Assembly: GCA_001986395.2 (NCBI GenBank)
Contig: MQVO02000022.1
Span: forward strand, 124,001-188,000
Direction of reading: 5' to 3'
Origin: Irpex lacteus
Lineage: Eukaryota > Basidiomycota > Agaricomycetes > Polyporales > Irpicaceae
Length of the DNA: 64,000 nt
A model generated the notes under the pieces. That model had not been told where the DNA came from and searched no databases. It saw only the letters and a list, made by a program, of their open reading frames with translations. Shown in pieces: positions 45,100 through 54,842 of the stretch (positions are counted from its first letter, which is position 1; each line of letters opens with the position of its first letter). The position numbers and the translations under genes are program-made.

Positions 45100-46013
45100 T
45101 CAAGGAGGGTGTATGTCGGTCGAATGGGAGGCTGTTTCAGCTGTTCCTGGCAGATAGGTCACATTGCGCAGCAATCGCACACTTGTTTCTCCAGAAGCAG
45201 CGGCTTTTGCTGCTAAGTGTGCTTGCTCGTTCCCTGGTATACGGGAATGTCCAGGCGTGTGCAAAAACTCTAGCAGGATATGAGGGTGTTTACTCCGTGT
45301 ACGGGCAGCCCATCGCTGCACCATCGCCGCCACAGGATTGCGATCAAGTTTCCCTGTGCCCTTCGTCAGACAGTCCACGACGAAAAGGGCATCGGAAGCG
45401 ATGGTGAACTGCCTCCCTTGGTGCCCGTGGACAAGCATCTGTAAGAGTTGCTGCAACGCAATAAGCGCGGCCCAGTATTCGGTTGTTGTGGAAGTAAAGT
45501 CCTTGCAAGCACCGAGATAGAGTTCCGAGACCATACTACTTCCATCGGGCAGTGGCATGTATACAGCAGCGCCCGCACCAGTGGGTCGCAGCGATCCATC
45601 CACATACAGAGTCAGTGGTTCGTGTTGATGGGAGGTGAAAGGCGATGGCGTGGTGCGGGGATTCAGGAGTGCAGAACACTCTCGCTGTAATTGGCTCCAA
45701 AATAATGGGTGTGAGGAGGGAGGTGCGGGCTTGAGAGGTGCGGGCTTGAGAGGTGCGGGCTTGAGAGGTGCGGGCTTGAGAGGTGCGGGCTTGGGAGGTG
45801 TAGACTTGGGAGGTCGAGGTGCGGGCGGTCGCTGGTGGCCCAATGCGAGGTATCAGTAGTGAGCAATGAAACCGAGTGTTAATGTGTTACCTTCGTCGCC
45901 GCTGAGATGGAACGTGAGGCGCCCAGAGTGTATCGAGAGGTACGATACGGTAGCTGCGAGTCGCGAGAGACACGACGTAGCTGGAATATGTCCGTCACTT
46001 TTCGTGATAGCAT
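45100..46013 (-). CDS. RNase H domain protein, copy 1 (altered active site)
   Basis: Exons 46013-45891 and 45831-45100 give 284 residues. The first exon (MLSRKVTDIFQLRRVSRDSQ...) is Arg/Ser-rich and could be a mitochondrial targeting sequence. A low-complexity segment of repeated KPAPL pentads follows, encoded by a 15-bp tandem repeat. The RNase H type-1 fold covers about 115-255: TLYVDGSLRPTGAGAAVY (first Asp, about D119), TTEYWAALIAL (Glu, about E159), ASDALFVVD (Asp, about D188), then HTPGHSRIPGNEQAHLAA. In active enzymes this last block reads NE-AD. Here the Asp is His (about H246), so catalysis is doubtful. The domain is closest to RNase H of non-LTR retroelements, but no reverse transcriptase is present. 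Homologous to copy 2 at 48102-48785. Confidence 0.78.
45721..45795. repeat. 15-bp tandem repeat, five copies
   Basis: AGGTGCGGGCTTGAG repeated five times, the last with one change. On the minus strand it encodes the KPAPL pentads of the RNase H copy 1 linker. The 15-base period keeps the frame. Confidence 0.9.
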
Positions 46014-46929
46014 GTTGACGTCAGTCAGTAATCCTGTGGCTAGTCCAGCATCTTATATCTCTTGCGAAACGCAGTCCCATCACACCCACGCTCTCTGGAG
46101 AACGTCAGGAGAGAGGCAACGCGAATAGGCCAGAAAAACGCGTCGCAACGGCACACAACGTACCTTCTTCGCGCGGTTCTGGACCCCCTGCTTTGCTGTA
46201 GGAAGCCTCGTGTCAGCGGTAGAGCGAACATGCATGAGAAATCGTTGTGATCTTACCACGTGTGGTTACTCATCTACTCCTTTGGTTTGTGAAGGTTCGC
46301 GGCATCTAAAATGAGGTATATGGCTTATGGCATAGCGTACGTTGTCGTACATGTGGCAAGCGAAACTGGAAGCAAAAATGGGCATGCCTTCGGTGAATAT
46401 TCGTCCAGAGTTCCGATAAGCTCATCTTCGCGGAACGACGTTCTTGAACGATATATACTAAAGTAGGTATGAGCAAATCAATACATGGATGACGTTATTA
46501 ACAGCCGAGAGCAGTCATTGCTTAGGAGTACTGTGACTTTGTTATGCAGTCCCGATGCGAAATTATGTATTCTTCAAGGGAGTAACGAGTTGTTGGATGT
46601 GCAGCGCCGAGATAGCCTCAGAGTAAGATAACATACCTAGGTTTTCGACAAGACCAAGGTTCGTTAGCACAAACCCAAAGTACAGCCTGAGTAAACCAGA
46701 TATATCACCGCATACTTTTTCCTGGCCATAATACAAGAGATGCTCGTCCCAGTCGCCCTGGTGAGTTGGTAAGTAACAGCAACAGTACTCAGCGCGAGTG
46801 TGCCATTGCATCTTCAGTGATTCACTAGTGTTTCAAGCTTCGGTTTGAAGAGACTCTACTGAGCAAATAGATGACAAGATACGAAGACAGCTGCAAGCCT
46901 CGTGGCGTTGAAACGCCTTGCACAAATAC
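46014..46929 (-). other. Exon-like stretch between RNase H copy 1 and the duplicated exon
   Basis: The minus-strand frame at 46563-46811 contains GDWDEHLLYYGQEKVCGDIS and a hydrophobic GLLRLYFGFVLTNLGLVENL. It ends at a GTATGT donor-like site. It lies 3' of the duplicated exon at 46930-47019 and is probably a downstream exon of the same unknown gene. The matching place in the second copy (49458-49703) encodes a similarly spaced FFGREAGLLLRTMRLMAWW stretch. I could not complete either gene. Confidence 0.3.
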
Positions 46930-47019
46930 CAACTCCGCTTGGCGCATCAATTCTATCATCATTCCCGCTTCCTTCCTGTTTTGGAAGCTAGTTCCAGGTT
47001 GAACTCGTCCGACCATCAT
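46930..47019 (-). CDS. Duplicated first exon of an unknown gene, copy 1
   Basis: Encodes MMVGRVQPGTSFQNRKEAGM, then MIELMRQAEL, and ends at a GTATTT donor. The second copy at 49742-49828 encodes MMGGRVQPETSFRNRKEAGM, then IELMRQAEL, and ends at a GTATCT donor at the same point. The only length difference is one codon. Conservation of frame, start and donor argues for a real coding exon. The downstream exons are unresolved and the function is unknown. Confidence 0.4.
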
Positions 47020-48101
47020 GTCCTTATTATTTCTTACTTACATGGCATGCTCCCCTTCTTCTCTTCAATCAGTACAAATACCTACTTTAAGGCACGTACA
47101 TAATCAGTATAGCTCCATGCCCTACTGATCTTAACATACATACTGATATTACCCTTCTTTTCTAGTACCGTACATATCCTCATGGGCAGAGCGGATGGTC
47201 ACACGTCACATCCACTCCGTCCCCACCGCTAATGCCTCGCTGTCACACTTTGCTCAGCGACCATCCGCTTGTGACAATATATTTTGAATTTTACTCATTT
47301 TTTTCGCCCCTGCGGGGCACGTAGTATCCCATCCGCTAAGGCGACGATACGAACAAGACCAAATTGTTGACTACTCCAATTCCTGTGTCAACTACAATGA
47401 CTTCCACGGAGCTCTTCAATGCAGACGATGACATCTACTTGTGTCGTGTCGATATCGGCTTCGCACCTACGGTATGTTCTAATCGTTTGAAGAACCATTG
47501 ATTTGAACTTGGCCTAATCAATATCTCACGCAGGATTGGCACGCCGTAAGCGCATAATTGTTCGGGTAAAGTGAACTGATAATGGAATGAGAAACTGCAC
47601 CGGATCACGGAGTACAATTAGTCGTAGCCGACTCGACTTCAAGTTTCAACTTTCCTTACATTCAGTGCATTTGAATTTAACGCGCCTGTCGAAGCCCGTA
47701 CTCTGATAGTTCATGATACCCCTTGAGAATGGGCGAAGCTTGTGCCCGAAATTACGTGCCAATGGCACTACAGCAGCTGTAAGTATAGCGTCAGCTGACA
47801 GGGATACCATACGACTAGTAAAATGGTTACGCTCCCCGCGGGATAACAGACAAGTACTCATCTTGCTATCGTATGATGGCCAAGATAAATGTCAAACGGA
47901 TAATATTGTACACGGAAACGTGGAGAATAAAACCGGCCAAGCCCAAACTGCTAAGCAAAGAACTATCAGAACAAGATACACTAATACATCGTATGCAAGG
48001 CACACCCCAAGAAAGCCCAAAATACGATAGTTACGGCACCAACGTCGATGCGTCTTCCACAACACAAGGATAACTAACACTGGAGCCACAATGTACGTTC
48101 A
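47020..48101. other. Spacer between duplicated segments
   Basis: 1.1 kb without a supported gene. It contains an imperfect inverted repeat at 47190-47269 and AT-rich DNA around 47280-47310. No domain is found in its short frames. Confidence 0.3.
47190..47269. repeat. Inverted repeat, 11-base arms
   Basis: AGCGGATGGTC at 47190-47200 and its exact complement GACCATCCGCT at 47259-47269, with 58 bases between. A third partial copy of the core (CCATCCGCT) lies near 47329-47338. It could form a hairpin or be a paired protein-binding site. Confidence 0.6.
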
Positions 48102-48785
48102 TCACTCGTTTTCGCAAATATCGACGCTGGTTTCGCCACGAGCAGCATCCCTGGCTGCTCTGTCTGCCCTCTCGTTTCCTTCAATCCCAGAATGGCCGGG
48201 AGTATGCACGGGCAAAATCTTGACCCCCGGGAACGCGCGCATGATCTCCTTGGCGCGGTTCTGAACCATGGATGCCATGTAGGCATAAGACGGGGGCGAC
48301 GTTTCCATCTGCAGAGAGTGCAGTACGCCGCGGTAGTCCGCACCAAGGTAGAAAACACGACCGTGATAGCCCATGTCAAGCATGCTGTGAATGATGTCTA
48401 AGCCGAGCATTGCTGCCCAATACTCTGCCTCCGCGGACGTGTACGAGTACTGGTCACCAAGATAGAGTTTGGCCGTGAGGGAACTTGAATGTTGCTCTGC
48501 ACCTGGAAGCCTCACGTAGGCCGCTGCACCGGCTCCCTCGGGACGGCGAGATCCATCAGGATGTATCACCGGTGGCGGATATGCGGAACAGGTAGAGCGG
48601 CTCATTCGAGGGGTGGCAGAGGTGGTATACGATAGTGCCAAACGTGTGTGCTGGCGGATTTTCTCGGCCATAAGCTGATGGCCAGAAGGAATACGGGGAA
48701 TACGAGGACGAATCTGTGAGTGATACCACACGTTAGTTCGATTCGAGTGGACCTAGCTGCTACGGAAATTGACGGTTACCGTCAT
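48102..48785 (-). CDS. RNase H domain protein, copy 2 (complete active site)
   Basis: Proposed exons 48785-48780 and 48713-48102 give 205 residues. The six-base first exon is the least certain part; the coding frame upstream of the acceptor has no ATG. The RNase H type-1 domain fills the protein: IHPDGSRRPEGAGAAAYVRL (Asp, about D55), EAEYWAAMLGLDII (Glu, about E99), LGADYRGVLHSL (Asp, about D128) and HTPGHSGIEGNERADRAARD (Asp, about D186). All four DEDD residues are therefore present. Such an enzyme cuts RNA in RNA-DNA hybrids. The HTPGHSGIEGNERAD block is typical of retroelement RNase H, which suggests a domesticated retroelement domain. The C-terminal GETSVDICENE aligns with ASGETSVRLL of copy 1. 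Confidence 0.72.
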
Positions 48786-49741
48786 GTGTGTTGCGGACTC
48801 GAAATAGATGTACAACGGAGCGAGGTTTGTCGATAGAAAGATTGCGAGATGCGCTTGAGGCTGCTGCGGAAATAGTGTCGGCCTTGACTTTATATTCTGA
48901 GCGACACCGACACGACGTCACGTCTCCCATTTCTTCGCCTAACAAGATTTCTATGTCGAGAAGAGGGGTGAGCCAGCAAGTAGCCGCACTGACGCATCCC
49001 TACGGCACCATTTGGGAGTGACATACGTGTTGTGCCACCTTCAAACAAGCAGGATAAGTTATAAAGCCGCAAACACGAAGCTACAAAGGATAACACACTG
49101 ACAATCTGCGGGTGTCGAGGTCCACTTATGCCCAACACGTGCTATCTGTAAATCCGCCACAAAGCCAGTCGATAATAGATCTCCTTGACACTTTGACTCA
49201 CCTGACAACCTACCGTGTACTACAAAAGAAACATGACGTCCATTATCCACATATGCTACTGAATATTTTAAATTAGTATTGGACAGCTAGACGAGGAGGA
49301 AGTGATATTCATATTGAGGTTCCACCACCGCCAACACATGATATGAGCTGCGGCTGGTGCTTGTGGTAAGCTTCTGTTCGGCCGCTACTCAACGTCCTAA
49401 ACAATACATGGCAAGTACATATGTTAGAATATCGTTCATAGCGTAGTAGATCGGTAGTTACGCACCTGGATCGTATCGAAAGCGCAGCAGCCGCCACCAA
49501 GCCATGAGCCTCATTGTCCGAAGTAAGAGGCCAGCTTCGCGTCCAAAGAACGTTCTGACGTTCTCTCGTCGCAAAGTCATGCGCGCCACAACAGATATGC
49601 CATAGAGAAAATCCATAGCATATCTGCTATGGCGAAGAAAGAGCCTTGGATGGAGGATACTTGACAGGAACTGGAAACGAAAGACGTCACAGTATGAAGG
49701 CAAGTCTTGCGCGCCTCATAAATGCAGCAGCTTGCAGATAC
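48786..49741 (-). other. Exon-like stretch between RNase H copy 2 and the duplicated exon
   Basis: The minus-strand frame at 49458-49703 contains YAMDFLYGISVVARMTLRRE and RTFFGREAGLLLRTMRLMAW, and ends at a GTGCGT donor-like site. This is the counterpart of 46563-46811 in the first segment. No complete gene could be built. The rest of the stretch has no supported feature. Confidence 0.3.
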
Positions 49742-49828
49742 CAACTCCGCTTGGCGCATCAATTCGATCATTCCCGCCTCCTTCCTGTTTCGGAAGCTAG
49801 TTTCAGGTTGAACTCGTCCACCCATCAT
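49742..49828 (-). CDS. Duplicated first exon of an unknown gene, copy 2
   Basis: Counterpart of 46930-47019, one codon shorter. Starts at a double Met and ends QAEL before a GTATCT donor. The surrounding DNA (about 49737-49897) is also clearly similar to 46925-47100, including the region upstream of the start, which would be the promoter. Function unknown. Confidence 0.4.
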
Positions 49829-49955
49829 GTCCTTGTTTTTTCCTCCTTACATGCTTCTTTCTTCTGCTCAATCAGTATAAATGCTTGTCTCACATGAGCT
49901 CGGCTATCACCGCAAGTAGAACAATATCTATCACTCTGAACGGCGTGTGCTTGGG

Positions 49956-49962
49956 TATAAAG
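49956..49962 (+). promoter_or_regulatory. TATA box of the small secreted protein
   Basis: TATAAAG about 150 bases before the ATG at 50111, followed by a CT-rich leader. It is among the clearest TATA boxes in the window. Confidence 0.5.
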
Positions 49963-50110
49963 AGCAGTTGCCAGCGAGAGAATACTGACCGCATATCAGA
50001 CCTCCCTCAGAGCTACAGAAACCTTCCATTAATTTGCTTAGACATCCGTTCTCCATCACTTTAAGTTCTTATTCCTTGGCATAATCTTCTCCTCCCTACT
50101 TTCAAGCAAC

Positions 50111-50526
50111 ATGGTGGCTCTCACTCGCATTGTGTTAACTACAATCACGCTGGTCGCTTCAGGTGCGTCGTTCCCGTATGTTGGCGTCATGAAGAGGCTC
50201 ACACGAATTCCTCTATGCTAGCTTCCGCAATTCCTGTGATGAGAGAAGATATATCTTACAGCGAAATCAGTGCGCAGATTACTTTCAACGGCAGATACGT
50301 ACCTACTGTGAGTTTTTCTTCGAGTGAATCGAGGTACAAATGTTGATACAGTGCACTATCTTAGGTTGATGCGTCGCCGTTGGATTCCGTTGACCTGCCG
50401 CGAATCACGCACTCCATTTCGAACCCTGGTGCTATAGATGTATCAAATGCGAGACAACTATGGTCGCCACAACGTTTGGCAAGATTCGTACCGACACGTT
50501 ACATCTATTTCTTCCAGTTGCGATGA
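50111..50526 (+). CDS. Small secreted protein, cysteine-free
   Basis: Exons 50111-50162, 50222-50307 and 50365-50526 encode 99 residues. The signal peptide is MVALTRIVLTTITLVASASA. The mature chain begins near IPVMREDISYSEISAQITF and has no cysteine. It contains short beta-prone stretches and ends in RLARFVPTRYIYFFQLR. No protease, hydrolase or hydrophobin motif is visible. I do not recognise a family. A strong TATA box upstream suggests regulated expression. It could be a secreted peptide precursor, since single basic residues flank several segments, but no dibasic KR is present. Confidence 0.65.
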
Positions 50527-51061
50527 CAAGACTCGCTAGACATCCGTCGTAATCACCCCTGTGGCCTCTGTGCATGACCATCAATCGCTCCCTGTTTGCC
50601 CACTCTCCTTACCTATCTTATCGACCTCCTCAACAGACCACTTGTATCTATAGACACTGACCCATGATGACATCATCCCAGCTTGGCACTGTCGTGAAAG
50701 CAACACATTATGACCACGCTAGAATGTGCCCGATAATCCTCTTCTGAAGTTTCTCAATCACATTGGTGTTTCGACTTCACGTTGACTTATGGTCCCGGTG
50801 ATCGGAAGATGCGACATATGCATCTCTGTCTACCAGTTGACTTTACTTAAACTCGCAATCACTCGAGATGGACTGCCACGGTCATAGTATAATAACGCTT
50901 TCACTTTTCGATAAAATGTGTTAGTTGTATGTATCCCGATGACTCGACTGATTGCGACCAACCGGGGCAATGTTTCCCAACATTGAGTGATAACGATCGC
51001 TAGCGCAAGTCAGGCTGAGAGGTTGTTCTTTTCTTGCACACTTTCCACCATCTCACTTGCT
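50527..51061. other. Intergenic region before the acetyltransferase
   Basis: 530 bases between two plus-strand genes. No gene seen. It must contain the acetyltransferase promoter. Confidence 0.3.
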
Positions 51062-51971
51062 ATGTCGGCTTACGGTTCGCTCTCCACTCCTAATCGCCCT
51101 AATGCACCTTTACCTTCTACTCTCTGGCACACGAAGAAGAAGCACACTGAACCATCTGCTCCGCATTATCTGACCATACATCACCTCACGCTTGAGACGG
51201 CAACAGCTCTTCCGGGTCTTATAGCTTACCTGCATAAGACATTCGCCGATGAACTCGAGAAAGGTTTGACATACCCGCAGGAGATTCTGCAAGGGGAGAT
51301 CTATACGCAGACAATGTTCGAGAGTTACTTCTTCGCTGCTGATGCATTAGTTGCTATAAGCGGAGAGGGAGAGATCCCTGAGGATGCTGCAGATGGAAGT
51401 AGAGCCAAGATTTCGATAGCGGAGGCAAGTAGAGGAAGGCCATGGGAAGATGTCTTGGCTGGAGTTTACTATGTAGGTTCTTTTGAATGTGTGCGCGTTC
51501 AATCAAACTTAAGATTCGTGGGTATAGGTCAAACCCAACTACCCTGGGCGGTCGTCTCATGTATGTCTTTAAACATGGACGAATGCTGAGATAGCTGATC
51601 TCTTCTTAGATCTGCAATGCAGGTTTCTTGATCCCTCCCAGCCAACGTGGACGAGGCTTTGGCTCAGTTCTAGCCCGTTCCTATCTGTACTACGGCCCTA
51701 GATTGGGATATGAAGCTAGTGTCTTCAACCTGGTCTACGTGAACAACATCGCAAGCATCAAGTGAGTGATTATTTCGATCAAATGCATGCGTTACAGCAA
51801 ATCATTCCGACTGATGTGCTTATACGAAGGCTTTGGGAGGCGTTGGATTTCACGAAAGCGGGTCGAATTCCTAGAGCGGGAAGGCTGAAAAAGGTGGATG
51901 GCAGCGGCGAAGAATATGTGGATGCTTGGGTATTTTACAAGAAGTTTGACGAAGTCAAGGATGGTCAATAA
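51062..51971 (+). CDS. GNAT-family N-acetyltransferase
   Basis: Exons 51062-51472, 51528-51560, 51610-51761 and 51830-51971 give 245 residues. Acetyl-CoA-dependent transferase of the Gcn5-related fold. The N-terminal half carries LTIHHLTLETATALPGLIAY and ELEKGLTYPQEILQGE. The core strand GVYYVKPNYPGRSSHICNAG leads into the acetyl-CoA pyrophosphate loop SQRGRGFGSVLARSYLYYGP. The family motif there is Q/R-x-x-G-x-G/A. NLVYVNNIASIKLWEALDFT is the following beta5-alpha4 segment typical of GNATs. This version resembles uncharacterised Spt10-like acetyltransferases of fungi. The acceptor substrate is unknown. Confidence 0.85.
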
Positions 51972-52637
51972 ACCACTCACATATTTATCGCGTGCCTCCT
52001 TCTCAATAATAGGGCCATAGTGACAATTTTTGTCGTGCTAGTGCTTGTGCAAGCCATGTTGTCAGGCACACCCGTGTTGATCTTCCCCAGATTCTATGGC
52101 CTGGCGATCGCTGGGCAGTATGCTCACGAGCGCTTGATGAATTCTGCAGATATTACAGGATAATATCCAGGCGATAGTGCGGCACTCATAGGCAATCAGA
52201 CCCTTGAATGACGCAAGAAGTCGCCACGCCGGGTAGCCGGTGAGCCAAGGGGTACTGTACGCTTGCAGTATTATCAGTATCACTTAGCGCCCAATGAGGC
52301 GTACCACTGTGCCGATTAGCAAGAGTCTACCTCACTCGAGACTTCCACAATATCGCTCTCGATGGAGTTCTACACCCCACGGAATGGTGTCCAAGAGTGC
52401 CTCCAAGCATATGAAGGCACCATACATTGACCGGCTCGATCGTGAAACTGGCCAGATGAAAAAATGCGCGGGTAAGCCTCCACCAACACACGGGCTCCTG
52501 AGGCTCTCGATCAAGAATCGTTTTTTCTAAGCTGACAGAGACGCTGGTGGAGGAAGGCAGAGGGAAATATAAGTATCAGAAAACAATGATGTGTGAGGTT
52601 GTTCGCACCTCGCCTTCCGACGTCGACCAACACCAAC
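51972..52637. other. Intergenic region before the amino-acid transporter
   Basis: About 670 bases without a supported gene; several short frames only. It contains the transporter promoter at its right end. Confidence 0.3.
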
Positions 52638-54578
52638 ATGAGCTCAGAGAAAGTCGACATCGACGGCAAGAAGCCGTCGCCTTTCGATTCCGCCAGCGAC
52701 CTCGAATCCGAAGCGGAGAAGGTCCTCGTAGCCCAGCTTGTGCAGGAGTCGGAACATGAGATCAAGTACCGAACATGTTCGTGGCAGAAGGTGCGTGTAG
52801 AACGTCTCCAATAGGAAGGTATCGTAGTTGAGCTGATGGGGGTGTTTCTCAGACTGCAGCTCTTCTCTTCTCGGAATATATATGCCTGGCTATCATGTCC
52901 TTCCCATGGTCTGTTTGCGTCATTAGCAAGCGGTATACGCCATTTGCTGACACCAACGGCAACGTTTGACAGGTCTTTCTCCGTCCTCGGCATGGCCCCC
53001 GGCATCATTGTGACCATCGCGGTGGCCGCAAGTGTGCAATATACCTCACTTATACTCTGGCGATATTGCCTCAAGCATCCCGAGATAAGAGATGTTTGTG
53101 ACATCGGTCGTCAACTTTTCGGCGGGTCACAGATGGCTTATAACATCACGGCAGTCTTCTTCCTCCTGAATAACACCTTCATCCAGGGTAAGTCATGCAG
53201 CCCTCCCCATTTACTCTCCCAATGACACGGGTCGTTTGATAGGTCTTCACTGTCTTGTCGGAGCCAAGCTTCTGAACACGCTCACCAACGGCAATGCCGC
53301 TTGCACCGTTGTTTGGAGTGTGGTCACCGCCGTGATCTGCTTCTTCGTCAGTCTTCCTCGCCCCCTCAGCCAGATGAGCATCCTCGGCACCTTCAGTGCT
53401 ATCACCATGGGAATTGCAGTGCTTCTGGCTATCATCTTTGCTGGTATCCAAGACCATCCATTCGGATACATTGCAGGTTCTGAGCCATTGGTGACAAGGC
53501 TTCCTGTGCCCGGAACGACATACGTCGCTGGCATGTCCGCATTCTTGAACATTACCTACACCTTCGTCGGCCAAATCACCCTTCCTTCGGTATGTGTCCA
53601 ATTGTACCTTTCCCCGGGCGAGTCGCTGACGGAATCTCCCTGTCTAGTTCATCGCCGAGATGAAGAACCCGAAGGATTTCCCTAAAGGTATGGTACCGTC
53701 TCTACGGGATACATGAAGCGAGAAATTAACCTCCCTTCTTTTCAGCTTTGTGGGCCGTCACAATTGCTGAAGTCATCGTGTTCACTCTTTGCGGCGCCCT
53801 TATGTACCATTTCGTCGGTACGTTCGTTCATGTCACGGCCGGGACCTGACTACAGCCCGCTTATTCTTCACTTCACCATAGGCAATCAATACATGACTGC
53901 CCCAGCTTTCGGCAGTTTGCAGCCCGTATACAAGAAGATTGCATTCTCGTTCGCGATACCTACGATCATCTTCTTAGGATCGCTATACTCAGTACGTTAC
54001 CGTCCTATCTCTATTCTCAGCATGGCAGGATGGCTGACTGATTGCCCCCAGTCTGTCAGCTCTCGCTTCATCTTCTTCCGTCTCTTCAAGGAATCCAAGC
54101 ACAGACACTCAAACACTGTCATCGGCTGGGCATCTTGGACTGGTATCGTTGCTGTTACTTGGGTCCTTGCGTTCATCATCGCAGAGGTCATCCCATTCTT
54201 CTCTGACATGCTCAGTCTCATGAGCTCCTTGTTCGACGGCTGGTTCGGGTACGTCAACTCGTTTGTGAATGTGCCCAGCACAAGTAGCTAATCGATCGTT
54301 CTGTAGATTCATATTTTGGGGAATGGCTTACCTTACTCTCTACCCTGGTGCAAAGCGATGGGCAGGCCCGTGGAGGAGTGCGGAGACTCTATTGAACTAT
54401 GCCATCATTATCTTTGGATTCTACATTCTCGTCGCCGGGTGCTATGTACGTCTACGATTCCCACTTCGTCCCGTTATCCTATCACTGACCTAGCACTGTT
54501 ATACAGGCATCGATAAAAAGTATCATTATTGACTTCAACGGTCAGACGGTCTTTAGTTGTGTTAGTAATGGATTGTAA
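52638..54578 (+). CDS. Amino-acid transporter, AAAP/Avt family
   Basis: Exons 52638-52790, 52853-52908, 52973-53187, 53243-53589, 53648-53687, 53746-53817, 53882-53991, 54052-54248, 54307-54445 and 54507-54578 give 466 residues. Proton-coupled amino-acid permease of the amino acid/auxin permease superfamily, in the plasma membrane or vacuole. Landmarks are a polar N-terminus with IKYRTCSWQKTAALLFSEYI entering TM1, CLAIMSFPWSFSVLGMAPG (the first unwound helix), MSAFLNITYTFVGQITLPSF and IAEMKNPKDFPKALWAVTIA, which is highly diagnostic, then GNQYMTAPAFGSL. Ten or eleven membrane segments follow. It looks intact. Substrate range cannot be read from sequence. Confidence 0.9.
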
Positions 54579-54842
54579 ACGAACACCACGCTCATCTATT
54601 GCCATGTACTACTAATATTTACCGGCACGTTTCCACGAATGCATAATCTATCCTCATGACTACAATTGAGTGCCATTTCGTCAGAGGGGCTGAGAGCGAC
54701 AGGTAAAGCCAACTGAATCCAATATTTTTCAGTGATTCGATCTAGCCGATATCTTTGTCATTGTATTGCCAGGCGTAGTTTTACAACAGACTCTCTTCCA
54801 ATGTTCCCCTTTAACACCATACTACCAACAGCCGATGCACAA

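Noticed and set aside
45100..48785. Complete non-LTR retrotransposon
   Set aside because: No reverse transcriptase or endonuclease frame is present; only stand-alone RNase H domains with their own introns.
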